A DNA stretch of 64,000 bases from Rubripirellula sp. (GTDB lineage: Bacteria; Planctomycetota; Planctomycetia; Pirellulales; Pirellulaceae). Positions within the stretch are counted from its first letter, which is position 1; the number at the start of each line of letters is the position of its first letter. This document shows positions 16,434 through 26,067 of the stretch, one piece after another. A model generated the notes under the pieces. It was not told the DNA's origin. It saw nothing but the letters and a program-made list of their open reading frames with translations, and made no database searches. The position numbers and the translations under genes were made by a program. The stretch is taken from assembly GCA_029245125.1 (NCBI GenBank), contig JAQWPZ010000112.1, positions 1 through 64,000 of the forward strand, given 5' to 3'.

Positions 16434-17999
16434 ATGTCGCAACAGGTCACATCGGAACGATTCCTCGAGTGTGTCACCAAATGTGGATTGGTGGATGCCA
16501 AGGCTTTGGATCAGCTTGTGGACAAGGTCCGTAACAAGCTTGGTGGATCGCTTCCCGACAATCCCAAGAAGTTTGCCGGAATATTCGTCAAGCGAAATCT
16601 GCTGACCGAGTGGCACGTCGAGAAATTGTTGGACGGTAAGTACAAGGGGTTCTTTCTCGGTAAGTACAAACTACTCGGCCATATTGGCACGGGCGGGATG
16701 AGCAGTGTGTACCTCGCCGAACATAGTCGCATGGGGGATAAGCGAGCGATCAAAGTGCTCCCCAAGAGCCGAGTGAAGGATGCGACCTACTTGGCACGCT
16801 TCCAGCTGGAAGCCAAGGCGATCGCGTCACTGAATCATCCGAACATCGTGCTGGCCTACGACATCGACAATGAGGGTGACGTCCACTACATCGTGATGCA
16901 GTTTGTGGATGGGAGCGATATGCAGCAGTTGGGCAAACGGGATGGGGCGGTCGATCCCTCGACTGCAGCGGGACTGATCGCACAAGCCGCACGGGGTTTG
17001 GAACACGCTCATTCAAAAGGCGTCATTCATCGCGACGTTAAACCAGCGAACCTTTTGATTGACAGTGATGGTACTGTTCGCCTGCTCGATATGGGCTTGG
17101 CCTTGGTGACTGCCGGTGACCAGGAATCACTGACAGTTGCTAACAATGAAAATGTACTCGGAACTGCCGACTACCTGGCTCCCGAGCAAGCTCTCAACAG
17201 TCATGCCGTTGATCATCGTGCCGACATCTATGGGCTAGGATGCACGCTCTACTTTTTACTCACCGGTAAGCCACCATTCAGCGACGGAACGCTAGCTCAA
17301 AGGATCGCAAAACACCAAACGGAGATGCCAAAGCCGGTTCGCGAACTGCAACCAGATTGCCCGGGAGAGCTAGAAGGTATCTGTGTTAAGATGATCCAGA
17401 AGGATCCCAGGTATCGGTATCAATCAGCGGCTGACGTGGCTGATGTACTTGAGAAATTTTCGGCAGCGGTTCCCAAGGGAGCCAAAGTTACTGCCGGCTT
17501 AGGTGCAGCGCCAAATGACTACGATGATGACTTTTCCTCATCGATCTCGCTCGAAAGCCCGCGGCGTTCAAGTGACCAGCAAGGCGACACGCTCACAAAC
17601 AAGAATGATGACACTCTTGCGAGTGCTCGCAAGGAATTGATCCGTGGTCAGGGTATCTCCCCCAGTGACAGCGGTCGTCTTGTTGACGTGAAACCACGAC
17701 CGGATCTGATCGATGGCAGCTTTATCGATCTCCAGGTCGAATCGGGTTATCGATCAAGCTCGCGTGCCGCAGCACGGACAATTGAGTCTGTTTCGAGGGG
17801 CGAGGCGGCGACGGGTGGGCCATCAAGCGTCCAGCTCGGAGAGGATTCTGATATTGTTCCATCACAGCGAGCTAGTAGTGGCGGATCACGACCCAATCGA
17901 AGTCGCGGCCTGGATCCGCTGCTGACCACTGCATTGGTGGCTACTCTGGTCATCGTGGCATTGGCGATTGGGTTCTTTGTGGCGCGAGTCACTGGTTGA
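16434..17999 (+). CDS. Membrane-anchored Ser/Thr protein kinase (Hanks type)
   Basis: 521 residues. Residues 1-75 form the helical extension common in planctomycete kinases ([11 protein letters not shown] to [16 protein letters not shown]). The kinase domain (about 77-350) has the glycine loop G84-T-G-G-M-S-S-V, K107 in [15 protein letters not shown] at 199-208, DMG (219-221, in place of DFG) and [12 protein letters not shown] Ser/Asp-rich linker follows, then one C-terminal membrane helix (about 493-515). The kinase should therefore be cytoplasmic and tail-anchored, with essentially no periplasmic domain. Substrates unknown. The lipid/amino-acid genes follow 42 bases later. Confidence 0.93.
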   Translation: MSQQVTSERFLECVTKCGLVDAKALDQLVDKVRNKLGGSLPDNPKKFAGIFVKRNLLTEWHVEKLLDGKYKGFFLGKYKLLGHIGTGGMSSVYLAEHSRMGDKRAIKVLPKSRVKDATYLARFQLEAKAIASLNHPNIVLAYDIDNEGDVHYIVMQFVDGSDMQQLGKRDGAVDPSTAAGLIAQAARGLEHAHSKGVIHRDVKPANLLIDSDGTVRLLDMGLALVTAGDQESLTVANNENVLGTADYLAPEQALNSHAVDHRADIYGLGCTLYFLLTGKPPFSDGTLAQRIAKHQTEMPKPVRELQPDCPGELEGICVKMIQKDPRYRYQSAADVADVLEKFSAAVPKGAKVTAGLGAAPNDYDDDFSSSISLESPRRSSDQQGDTLTNKNDDTLASARKELIRGQGISPSDSGRLVDVKPRPDLIDGSFIDLQVESGYRSSSRAAARTIESVSRGEAATGGPSSVQLGEDSDIVPSQRASSGGSRPNRSRGLDPLLTTALVATLVIVALAIGFFVARVTG

Positions 18000-18041
18000 T
18001 TCGGTGCATTCTTAGCAATCTCTGCTTACTCGGATTCTGAC

Positions 18042-19289
18042 ATGAGCCTCGTGTTTGATCAGCCGTACGAGTTTGTGCCACCACATCGTGGCAATGGATG
18101 GCCCTCTGCAATCCAGCACTTACGCCTTGTCGATCAATACCTGCGTCGCAAGGAAGGTGTCGTTGACCATGAATGCCGAGGCTTGGATCACTTTGGTGAG
18201 GCACTCGCTCGTGGTGATGGGATTTTGCTGGCTCCCAATCATTGCCGGTACGCCGATCCATTGGTTCTTGGATGGCCGGCCCGTGAGGTAAAGACGCATG
18301 TCTACGCGATGGCATCATGGCATTTGTTCAATCAAAGCAGTTTTGACTCTTTTGCACTAAGGAAGATGGGGGCCTTCAGTATCAATCGAGAAGCCGTTGA
18401 CCGACAGTCGCTTGATACTGCTGTCAGTGTGCTGGCTGATGCAGAACGGCCATTGATATTGTTCCCAGAGGGCACCACAAATCGCACGAATGACGTATTA
18501 AAGCCTCTGCTTGAGGGCGTGTCATTTATCGCTCGAACAGCCGCACGAAGACGAAAGAAAACGAGCGGTGGACAAGTCGTGATGATTCCTGTCGCAATCA
18601 AGTATCTCTGTGTGTCAGACATGTGCGGCTGGGCGGATCAGCAGTTAAGCCGAATTGAGCAGCGTATTGGTTGGCTTAAACCGCTGGATGAAGGGATCTG
18701 GGAACGCACGGTGCACTTAGCAGAGGCGCTGCTTTCGTTGCGAGAAATCGAGTATTTTCGTGAAGTCAAAAGTGGTGATCTTTCCGTCCGCCGAGATCAG
18801 CTCATTGAATTTCTGCTCACACGGGTTGAAAAGCGGATTTTCTCAAAAGGCAAGTCTGGTGAAGTGCGTGATCGTGTTCGCGGTATTCGAACAGAAATAA
18901 TTAGCCAGTATTTTTCTACCAATGCGGGTGCAGCAGAAAAAAAGCGTTTGCGTTACGATTCGGTTGCCGCTGAATTGGCTCAAGATCTACTTTCCTATCC
19001 CGATTGTTACCTGCAGCCAGAGCAGGTGACTGACACGCGGATTGTGGAAACGATTCAGCGGATGCAGGAGACGTTTTTTGGTGAGGCGGATGCTTCTGTC
19101 CCACTCAAAGTGGTGATCCAATTTGATGAACCAATCGTTGTGCCTGCAGAGAAGGCCCCGCGTGGGCAAGCTGATCCGTTGCTGAACCTACTGAGAGATC
19201 GGTTAACGACGGCTTTAGAACAATTATCGAATGAATCCCGGCCTATGGAAGTACGGCTTCCAGACCAATCGAACGAGGAATCCGCATGA
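18042..19289 (+). CDS. PlsC-like 1-acylglycerol-3-phosphate acyltransferase family protein
   Basis: 415 residues. The acyltransferase block is clear: APNHCRYADPLVLG (motif HxxxxD) near residue 65, FSINREAVDRQS, and FPEGTTNRTNDVLKPLLEG (motif III) near residue 148. The C-terminal 200 residues are charged and helical and have no recognised domain. The enzyme probably acylates lysophosphatidate or a related lipid at the membrane. Its stop overlaps the ald start by 4 bases, suggesting co-translation of two functionally distant genes. Confidence 0.82.
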   Translation: MSLVFDQPYEFVPPHRGNGWPSAIQHLRLVDQYLRRKEGVVDHECRGLDHFGEALARGDGILLAPNHCRYADPLVLGWPAREVKTHVYAMASWHLFNQSSFDSFALRKMGAFSINREAVDRQSLDTAVSVLADAERPLILFPEGTTNRTNDVLKPLLEGVSFIARTAARRRKKTSGGQVVMIPVAIKYLCVSDMCGWADQQLSRIEQRIGWLKPLDEGIWERTVHLAEALLSLREIEYFREVKSGDLSVRRDQLIEFLLTRVEKRIFSKGKSGEVRDRVRGIRTEIISQYFSTNAGAAEKKRLRYDSVAAELAQDLLSYPDCYLQPEQVTDTRIVETIQRMQETFFGEADASVPLKVVIQFDEPIVVPAEKAPRGQADPLLNLLRDRLTTALEQLSNESRPMEVRLPDQSNEESA

Positions 19290-20389
19290 TCATTGGTGTA
19301 CCAACTGAAGTAAAGACCGACGAGTATCGGGTCGCCTTGTTGCCTGTTGGCGTTGAGGAACTTGTCGCCCGTGGGCATCGGGTCATCGTGCAATCTGATG
19401 CAGGGATTGGATCGGGGTTGCCTAACGACGACTACAAGCAAGCCGGCGCGGATTTGGTGAGCACCAGTGAGGAAGTGTTTTCGCAAGCTGATCTCATTGT
19501 AAAAGTTAAAGAGCCGCAGCCAGATGAATATGCGAAAATTCGTCCCGGCCAAATGGTCTTTACCTATTTTCATTTTGCGGCCAGCCATGATTTGACTGTT
19601 GCGATGCAAGGGTCGGGAGCCACCTGCATCGCTTACGAGACATTGCGGGATGCGAAGGGGCGGTTGCCGCTGCTCACACCGATGAGTGAAGTAGCGGGCC
19701 GGATGAGTGTTCAAGAGGGTGCTAAGTATCTGGAACGCCCGCAGATGGGACGGGGGATCTTGTTGGGTGGAGTACCGGGTGTCGCGCCAGCTCACATTAC
19801 GGTTTTGGGTGGCGGTGTGGTGGGAGCGAATGCAGCCCGGATTGCGGCCGGATTCCAAGCCGATGTGGCGATCTTGGATGTCGACCTTGATCGGCTGAGG
19901 TATCTCGATGATGTGATGCCCGCAAACGTGAATATGCTCTACAGCGATCGTCACACGGTGCTGGAGCAATTGGAGCGAGCAGATTTGGTCATCGGGTCAG
20001 TTCTGATTCCGGGGGCCAAAGCACCACAACTTGTTCGCGCTGAGGATCTCAAACGAATGAAGCATGGTAGCGTCGTGATCGATGTCGCCGTTGACCAGGG
20101 TGGTTGCGTTGAAACCAGTCGTCCGACTACACACAGTCAGCCCACGTATGTCATTGATGACGTCGTTCACTATTGCGTTGCGAATATGCCGGGTGCCGTT
20201 GGGCGAACCAGTACCTTTGCGTTGTGTAACGCCACGCTGTCTTGGATCATTCGCTTGGCCGCAATGGGATTGGATGAGGCGATCGCAGAGAAAGGTCCAT
20301 TGCGAGAGGCAATCAATATCCATTCAGGGAAATTGACGAACGCCGCTGTCGCTGCTGCTTTCGATCTGGAATTCGATCCATTGGATTGA
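19286..20389 (+). CDS. ald: Alanine dehydrogenase
   Basis: 367 residues, full length for the family. Signature elements: MIIGVPTEVKTDEYRVAL at the start, the catalytic Lys region IVKVKEPQPDEY, the catalytic His in FTYFHFAAS, the NAD fold ITVLGGGVVGANAA, and the C-terminal VAVDQGGCVETSRPTTHSQP. It interconverts L-alanine with pyruvate and ammonia using NAD. It begins inside the last codons of the acyltransferase gene. Confidence 0.95.
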   Translation: MIIGVPTEVKTDEYRVALLPVGVEELVARGHRVIVQSDAGIGSGLPNDDYKQAGADLVSTSEEVFSQADLIVKVKEPQPDEYAKIRPGQMVFTYFHFAASHDLTVAMQGSGATCIAYETLRDAKGRLPLLTPMSEVAGRMSVQEGAKYLERPQMGRGILLGGVPGVAPAHITVLGGGVVGANAARIAAGFQADVAILDVDLDRLRYLDDVMPANVNMLYSDRHTVLEQLERADLVIGSVLIPGAKAPQLVRAEDLKRMKHGSVVIDVAVDQGGCVETSRPTTHSQPTYVIDDVVHYCVANMPGAVGRTSTFALCNATLSWIIRLAAMGLDEAIAEKGPLREAINIHSGKLTNAAVAAAFDLEFDPLD

Positions 20390-20460
20390 GGTCACGCAGG
20401 TCCTCGCCCCTTCAGCGTCTTTAGGCTGAGTCACCTTGGCTCAAGTTGCCGCGGATGTTT

Positions 20461-21195
20461 TCAAACTCTCCACACTCCGATGATCGATTTACCAAAACGG
20501 TGAAAGCTTATCGGGTCGAACGCTTTCGACAGAGTAACAAAAAAACGATCCCACAGTCGGATTTGGTTTTCATTCGGGTAAGGCTGTTTCAGGAGAAACT
20601 TGTTCGCAAGTGAAGCTAATAAGCCGACACAGTCCAAGTATTCGATTCGCAGCGGTGCGCAAGCTGATAATTCTCGATACATCTGTTTGTCGTATCGACG
20701 GTAGTGGCCGATGGCATCATCAAATGGTGAGTACAGCCAGTTGTGCGCCGGGCAAAGTACAACAAGGCAACCGTTGGGGCGTAGGCGTTCGATCGCCAGA
20801 TTCACTTCCGCTGCATCGTGTTCAATGTGTTCCAGGACATCTATATAGAGAATGGTGTCGAATTTCGTACTGGGATTGCAGTCTCGCAGCGTTCCTTCGA
20901 GGAGGTCGCATTTTGCTGGAACGAGTCCACGCTCTTGCCGCCGCCGGAATTGATCGCAGAGTTTTGGATCTGGTTCGAGGGCGAGGAACTGTTGCAGATC
21001 CTCGCGATACAGGTAGGGTGAATTTGCCCCCAGGCCTGCGCCGACTTCCAGAACATCACCTTTGATGTAGCGACGTAAACGCTTTGCGAAATAACGTTTC
21101 CAATTCTTGGCATGTAAAAAGAGTTCGAGTTCATCGCCGATGTACTCGAAGGGTGTCTCTTCTCGCAAGTTTTGAGCGATTGGTTTTTCAGCCAT
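20461..21195 (-). CDS. Class I SAM-dependent methyltransferase
   Basis: 244 residues. Motif I is VLEVGAGLGANSPYL near residue 52, the post-I acidic residue is in LALEPDP, and DTILYIDVLEHIEHDA marks motif II. The class is often found in polysaccharide or lipid-glycan clusters. It is the last gene of the six-gene leftward cluster, overlapping the glycosyltransferase by 8 bases. The acceptor (sugar, lipid or prenyl head group) is unknown. Confidence 0.82.
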   Translation of the reverse strand: MAEKPIAQNLREETPFEYIGDELELFLHAKNWKRYFAKRLRRYIKGDVLEVGAGLGANSPYLYREDLQQFLALEPDPKLCDQFRRRQERGLVPAKCDLLEGTLRDCNPSTKFDTILYIDVLEHIEHDAAEVNLAIERLRPNGCLVVLCPAHNWLYSPFDDAIGHYRRYDKQMYRELSACAPLRIEYLDCVGLLASLANKFLLKQPYPNENQIRLWDRFFVTLSKAFDPISFHRFGKSIIGVWRV

Positions 21196-22156
21196 GCGTT
21201 AGTTCCTCCACCTGTAGAACAAAGTGCTCAAAGTCACGCGATGGAATGAACTGGCTGAGTCCTCGAGTGAATAGGACAACCAAGCAGGCTGTTAAAATGA
21301 ACGCAACAATCTGTACAAGCAGCAGCGTTAATATTCCAAACGCATTGGTTGCCCAGCCAGGAATGCCATAGTCCGTCAACAGACGAATCGTTGTCACCGC
21401 GAGCAATCCGACGCTGGCAATAATGGTGCCCGCTGCCGAAAACAGTAGCAACCTTGTGCTGATGCGATCTGAAAATACCGACAGAGCGCTGAGTCCATGC
21501 ATCACGAGATCCGCAAACCGCATTTTCGATTTTCCGGCCAGCCTTTGTCCTCTTGCGGTCGGGACGAACGACATTGGTTGTCGGCAAGCAAATACTGCGG
21601 CTGCGTAGTGGTTCCACAGTTCCCATGAAACGCAGAGGCTTTCCAGACACTGCCTGTCCATGACACTGAAGTTTCCTACTCGAATCCGGTGGCCCACGAG
21701 TATCCAATGCAGTGCGCGGTACAGGAAGTAAAAGAACGAGAAGAGGTAGCCTTCGGAACGTCTTGTGCGTTCAGCAAATACCACCCTCGCCGTGTCGTTC
21801 CCTTTCAGTTCAGCGATCAGTTTCGGAATATCCGCAGGAGCGTCTTCGCCGTCGCCATCCATAATCAGTACGCGTTCCCATTCAATCTGCTGATTGAGGT
21901 GGCAGAGGGCAATGCAAATAGCGCGTTGGTGTCCGAGGTTTCGTTTGAGTCTCAGCACGCGAATGGCATGAATGCCTTTCCCCGGCACTTTCCAGCTGCT
22001 CGGTCGAGGCTGCTGGGAGCAATCATCTACCAGCATGATGTCAGCAGAAATATTTGCAGCCACCAGTTGGTCATCAACCATGGGTAGGAGGCGAGTTACT
22101 GATTCCCAGTCTTCATAGACCGGGATCACGATCTGCAGTGCGCAAAACGACGTCAT
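21188..22156 (-). CDS. Family 2 glycosyltransferase with C-terminal membrane segments
   Basis: 322 residues from ATG 22156. The GT-A domain has IVIPVYEDWE at the start, LVDDCS, LKRNLGHQRAICIAL and the metal-binding MDGDGEDAP near residue 97. Two C-terminal hydrophobic stretches (about 210-275) resemble polyprenyl-phosphate glycosyltransferases (GtrB/DPM-like). It would load a sugar onto a polyprenyl phosphate on the inner face of the membrane. It starts 14 bases after the preceding membrane protein gene. Confidence 0.87.
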   Translation of the reverse strand: MTSFCALQIVIPVYEDWESVTRLLPMVDDQLVAANISADIMLVDDCSQQPRPSSWKVPGKGIHAIRVLRLKRNLGHQRAICIALCHLNQQIEWERVLIMDGDGEDAPADIPKLIAELKGNDTARVVFAERTRRSEGYLFSFFYFLYRALHWILVGHRIRVGNFSVMDRQCLESLCVSWELWNHYAAAVFACRQPMSFVPTARGQRLAGKSKMRFADLVMHGLSALSVFSDRISTRLLLFSAAGTIIASVGLLAVTTIRLLTDYGIPGWATNAFGILTLLLVQIVAFILTACLVVLFTRGLSQFIPSRDFEHFVLQVEELTHG

Positions 22157-22170
22157 GGAACGTGCTCGTG

Positions 22171-24171
22171 TTACTGAATTCTTGTGAACAATCGAAACGC
22201 ATTGTTCTGGAAAACCAACTCCCAATCGGTTGTTGGTGGCGCCCAGGGTAATTCCGGCATGCCATTGCTCAGTACGATCGCATCAATTGACCTTGTTTCC
22301 CAGTCCGACATGGTGATCTCGCCATACTGTTTGGCCAGACGACTCAGTTCACTCTGTGGAATGATCGTTTGCCAAGTGTAGTCGGAATTCGGGATTAGTT
22401 GCTGCTGTTCTGGGGTGTAGTCTTCGCTGGGTGCGAAGGTATGCAGACGCGAGGCCTGGTACTTTGCCAATCCAAGCCAGAAAACGTTGACGTAGCCGTG
22501 GATGTTGGGTTGGCTTTCAATCGGGGTCTGAATGAATGCCAAGAAATCCTCCGTTGACATTCCCAGTAAATTGCAGAGCAATGACAGACGCAACTCCAGT
22601 TCCCGATCTGGAATGCTTGAAACAAAAGGCTCCACTAGAAACCAGTATCGTCCGTGAAATGTGAGCCACCAAGCGAAAACTTGATGATCAAAGCTGGCAA
22701 CCACAGCATCTTGTGGAAGATTCGCTTTCATAAATTGGGTGAGTTCGGAGAACTCGCTTCGGTAGGATGGATCAACGTCAGTCGCATGCGCATAGTAGAC
22801 GCTGCGGACTGGATTGACTGTTTGATTCTGATTCTTCTGGGCAAGTGCGTTGTATCCCAAGACCACGAAAAAAAGTGCTGTCATCGCTGCATAGGGTAAG
22901 CCGTTGATTGCTTTCGCTTTCCATCGGTCAGGGATGGATTTCCACTTTGTTCTTTCGCAGAATGCGATGGTTAAGTACGCGAAAGAGATCATCACAACGT
23001 ATCCACATAGACGTTCAGCACGATCATTGAAGTGATAAGGCTGAATCGTCTTTCCAAGAATCAGTATCGAAATTGAGGCACAAGAAAATGCAGCAAAAAG
23101 CAGCATGGCTAAAAACCACCACGTTCGCAAAAACGCATGATCGTTATGTCTCAGGACGGACGATGGTTGCTTTTGCCCGCTAATTGAAATTCGTGTGAGC
23201 AAGACGAGTGCAATGGCAAACGTGGGAGCAACAAGTTGTCGCCAGTAAGTTCGGAAGCCAGCCATGCGATCCAGTTCGAAAACACCCCAGCGATTCGGAA
23301 TGTCTGGATGCTCCAGCCAACGCTGCAGCAGGAACGGTGCGACGACGACGGTAAATAAAATTCCGGCGAACAGGCAGTTTTGACACGTTGGTCGTACTCC
23401 ATCACGTCGTGCTATCACAATGATCAAGCAGGGGCTGATCAGGGCGAAAGTTAATGCCGCGTAAACATCGCCCTGCAGCAGGATACCGAAGGTAAAGGCC
23501 AGCCAAAGCCAGTGACTCCGTTTTGTTCGGTCAGCAATTAGCAGTCGTAGTACCGCAATCAATGCGGCGACGAGGAAGAGCTCAGAGACGAAAGGACGTG
23601 GAATTCGCATTCCCCAGACGTCTGGCAAGAATGGAAAGGAGCTGCTGACCGGTCCGAGGGTCAGGTTGAACACCAGGTTCAAGGGGATATTCAATGCCAG
23701 GAAGCACCCTGCCAAGGTGCTGGCAGGCTCGGGGATTCCCATCGTTCGAAATAGTAAAACGACCAACAGGAAATAGCAGACGGTCACAGCAATATCGGCG
23801 ACAAGAAATCCGTAGCTCCCAAACGCAGCAATCGAGATCGCATGAGGGAAGATGGTTGCGTGTGGAAAGGAACGGAGCACGCTCCCATCAAGTTCTTTAA
23901 TCGTGCCGTCTGTGATTGTTCCTCGCGATAATTGCGAGATCAAGGGGAAATACTGAATGTCACCAGGAGGATCGCCACGGTAAATTGTGGAAACGGCGAT
24001 TGATTCGTCAGGAAAGTTTTGAAACGAATGAAGCCATGGCAGCAGTGCTCCCGCAGCAACTCCCAGCATGCCAAGGGTTAAAAGTGGCCACCATTTTGTT
24101 TCAGGGCGAATCACAGATTTTCCATGCGTACGAAGCCTTGAAAGGCCGGGTTTTCTCGTTGAGCCGCACAT
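22171..24171 (-). CDS. Large polytopic membrane protein of unknown function in glycan cluster
   Basis: 666 residues with around ten or more membrane helices through residue 450, then a soluble C-terminal domain of about 200 residues with many aromatic residues. The layout (membrane core plus soluble C-terminal part, next to GT2 enzymes) is like GT-C glycosyltransferases, but I see no firm signature such as a DxD in the first loop and do not assign a family. The start at ATG 24171 has no strong ribosome site. Its position suggests it works on the product of the neighbouring glycosyltransferases. Confidence 0.7.
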   Translation of the reverse strand: MCGSTRKPGLSRLRTHGKSVIRPETKWWPLLTLGMLGVAAGALLPWLHSFQNFPDESIAVSTIYRGDPPGDIQYFPLISQLSRGTITDGTIKELDGSVLRSFPHATIFPHAISIAAFGSYGFLVADIAVTVCYFLLVVLLFRTMGIPEPASTLAGCFLALNIPLNLVFNLTLGPVSSSFPFLPDVWGMRIPRPFVSELFLVAALIAVLRLLIADRTKRSHWLWLAFTFGILLQGDVYAALTFALISPCLIIVIARRDGVRPTCQNCLFAGILFTVVVAPFLLQRWLEHPDIPNRWGVFELDRMAGFRTYWRQLVAPTFAIALVLLTRISISGQKQPSSVLRHNDHAFLRTWWFLAMLLFAAFSCASISILILGKTIQPYHFNDRAERLCGYVVMISFAYLTIAFCERTKWKSIPDRWKAKAINGLPYAAMTALFFVVLGYNALAQKNQNQTVNPVRSVYYAHATDVDPSYRSEFSELTQFMKANLPQDAVVASFDHQVFAWWLTFHGRYWFLVEPFVSSIPDRELELRLSLLCNLLGMSTEDFLAFIQTPIESQPNIHGYVNVFWLGLAKYQASRLHTFAPSEDYTPEQQQLIPNSDYTWQTIIPQSELSRLAKQYGEITMSDWETRSIDAIVLSNGMPELPWAPPTTDWELVFQNNAFRLFTRIQ

Positions 24172-24232
24172 TCGCGTGACCTGCTTGTCGAACTCAGCAG
24201 TATCATCGCGGCAAGTATTTCTTTGATCGCAT

Positions 24233-24844
24233 TCATAGCGATATGTTTTCTAGGAGAGCCAGGAAATGCAACCTTCGTTCGAATAGCCAACTCAACGGTG
24301 GCGGATAAAGTCCGAGTTGATCGATTGACTCTCGAACTCGAAGGTCTGCACAGCGGAACATCTCAGTCCACTCATCCGGAGCCAAGTAGTTGCAGGGGAT
24401 TGCTACTCCATGCCGCGAGTTTCCTATCTGGTCCATGAACGCCAAGGTGCGATAGGCTGCCAAGCCTTGCAGGTAATGGTCCTTGATCAGGATTTGATTA
24501 CTGGCCACACGTGCTGATTCGTTCACGAGTTGTTGAGGTGATTCAGAGTGGTGCAAAACATCCACCATCATCACGACATCAACTTCATTGTCGTTGCAGG
24601 GAAGTTGGCAGCCGTCAAAAACATCGACTGGAATAGCTGTTTCACCACGCACCAAGACTTCGAGTCCTCTGATCTTTAGATCGGGACGTCGTTTCTGGAT
24701 TTTCGCCGCCAATTCACCATCACCACAGCCGACGTCCAACACCGAGGCTCCGGTGGGTAGCCGGTTTGTGATCCAATTGGCTAAAACCTCAATACGTCGT
24801 TGGTGGATGCTCCGCTCGTGAAACCAATGAATCGGATTGATCAT
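24233..24844 (-). CDS. Class I SAM-dependent methyltransferase
   Basis: 203 residues. Motif I is SVLDVGCGDGELAAKI at about 35-50, with the acidic residue of beta-2 in IRGLEVL and DVVMMVDVLHHSESP as motif II. It belongs to the Methyltransf_11/23 type. Its ATG overlaps the stop of the upstream glycosyltransferase by 4 bases. Second methyltransferase of the glycan cluster; the acceptor is unknown. Confidence 0.83.
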   Translation of the reverse strand: MINPIHWFHERSIHQRRIEVLANWITNRLPTGASVLDVGCGDGELAAKIQKRRPDLKIRGLEVLVRGETAIPVDVFDGCQLPCNDNEVDVVMMVDVLHHSESPQQLVNESARVASNQILIKDHYLQGLAAYRTLAFMDQIGNSRHGVAIPCNYLAPDEWTEMFRCADLRVRESIDQLGLYPPPLSWLFERRLHFLALLENISL

Positions 24845-26067
24845 GCGTTCGACTCGTGAGCCGATTCAATGTTTGAGATCGGGGATCGTTGTGACGGATC
24901 GTGTCGATGCATCTTCAAGACTCCCGCCATCAAGGCGGCCATTGCTGTTTGAAAACCGATGCCTACGAACATGACGCCCGGAATCACGAACCGCATCGTA
25001 TACGGATAATCCAAGTCACCAAAGTCGACCTGCCACCAGCGAAAGATGACGGCTGCAATTAATAGGGATCCGATTACTGACATGATCAATCCGAACACGA
25101 TGCCATGCTCGACCGTGATCTTTTCCAACCTTTCATTCGGTGGCATCATTCCCTCGCGGGCGGCGAAAATCTTTGCCAAGCTCGCTAGAAGGATGCACTG
25201 CCAACCGAGCAGCCCCAGTAAGCTGGCCACCAGTAGCGTATGAACATCGAGTTCGGCGCCAAAGACTTCGACTCTAGGCAGTGCTAACGCGTAGCCGAGC
25301 AACGCGATTAGAATTAGGCATAAACCGGGGCGGAAAAAGGTCCATCTGGGACTGAACACGAGGAATAGACGCAATGTCCGCCAGCCATCGCGAAACGTTC
25401 GCAGGTGGGGACCGTGTTGTTGTCTTCCATCAGGATGTAAGGTGATGGGGATTTGGTCCATCGTTGCGCCGTGCAGGCCACTCTTGATGATCATCTCGGT
25501 GGCGAATTCCATGCCCGGAGAGCGTAGGTCGAGCCGATCGTAAAGTTGCCGCCGAAATCCTCGCATCCCACAATAAACATCGTTAATCGGGATTCGGAAC
25601 ATCCGTCGCACAAGCCATGACAGTGCTGGATTGCCAAACCAGCGATGCAAAAACGGCATCGCGCCTGGCATCACACGTCCGCCACCTCGCGGTAGGCGGC
25701 AGCCTTGAACCAAGTCAGGTCCTTCCCGAAGCTTTTCGACGAAATGTGGCACTTCCAGAAAATCGTAGCTGTCGTCGGCATCGCCCATGATGACAAATTT
25801 ACCCTTGCTGGCTTCGATGCCACCCATCAAGGCAGCCCCGTAGCCCGGTTCGACAACATCAACGGTTCGAGCTCCCATTGATTCAGCGATTTCTTTGGAG
25901 CGATCAGTGCTGCCATTATCAGCCAGCACAATCTCACCATGAATGCCAGCTTCATTCATCGATCGAATCGCTTTTTCGATGCACACACCAACCGTGTCTG
26001 CTTCGTTCAGGCAAGGCATCACAACGGAAACCTCGATGTCGTCACCCATACCCAAAAACTTTCTCAC
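24841..26067 (-). CDS. Family 2 glycosyltransferase, polyprenyl-phosphate type
   Basis: 408 residues. The catalytic GT-A domain (about 12-240) has VVMPCLNEADTVGVCIEKA, LADNGSTDRS, and MGDADDSYDF near residue 97, matching dolichyl/undecaprenyl-phosphate mannosyl- and glucosyltransferases. Four hydrophobic segments make up the C-terminal 160 residues. The gene overlaps its neighbours by 4 bases on both sides, so it is tightly co-translated. Confidence 0.9.
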   Translation of the reverse strand: MRKFLGMGDDIEVSVVMPCLNEADTVGVCIEKAIRSMNEAGIHGEIVLADNGSTDRSKEIAESMGARTVDVVEPGYGAALMGGIEASKGKFVIMGDADDSYDFLEVPHFVEKLREGPDLVQGCRLPRGGGRVMPGAMPFLHRWFGNPALSWLVRRMFRIPINDVYCGMRGFRRQLYDRLDLRSPGMEFATEMIIKSGLHGATMDQIPITLHPDGRQQHGPHLRTFRDGWRTLRLFLVFSPRWTFFRPGLCLILIALLGYALALPRVEVFGAELDVHTLLVASLLGLLGWQCILLASLAKIFAAREGMMPPNERLEKITVEHGIVFGLIMSVIGSLLIAAVIFRWWQVDFGDLDYPYTMRFVIPGVMFVGIGFQTAMAALMAGVLKMHRHDPSQRSPISNIESAHESNA

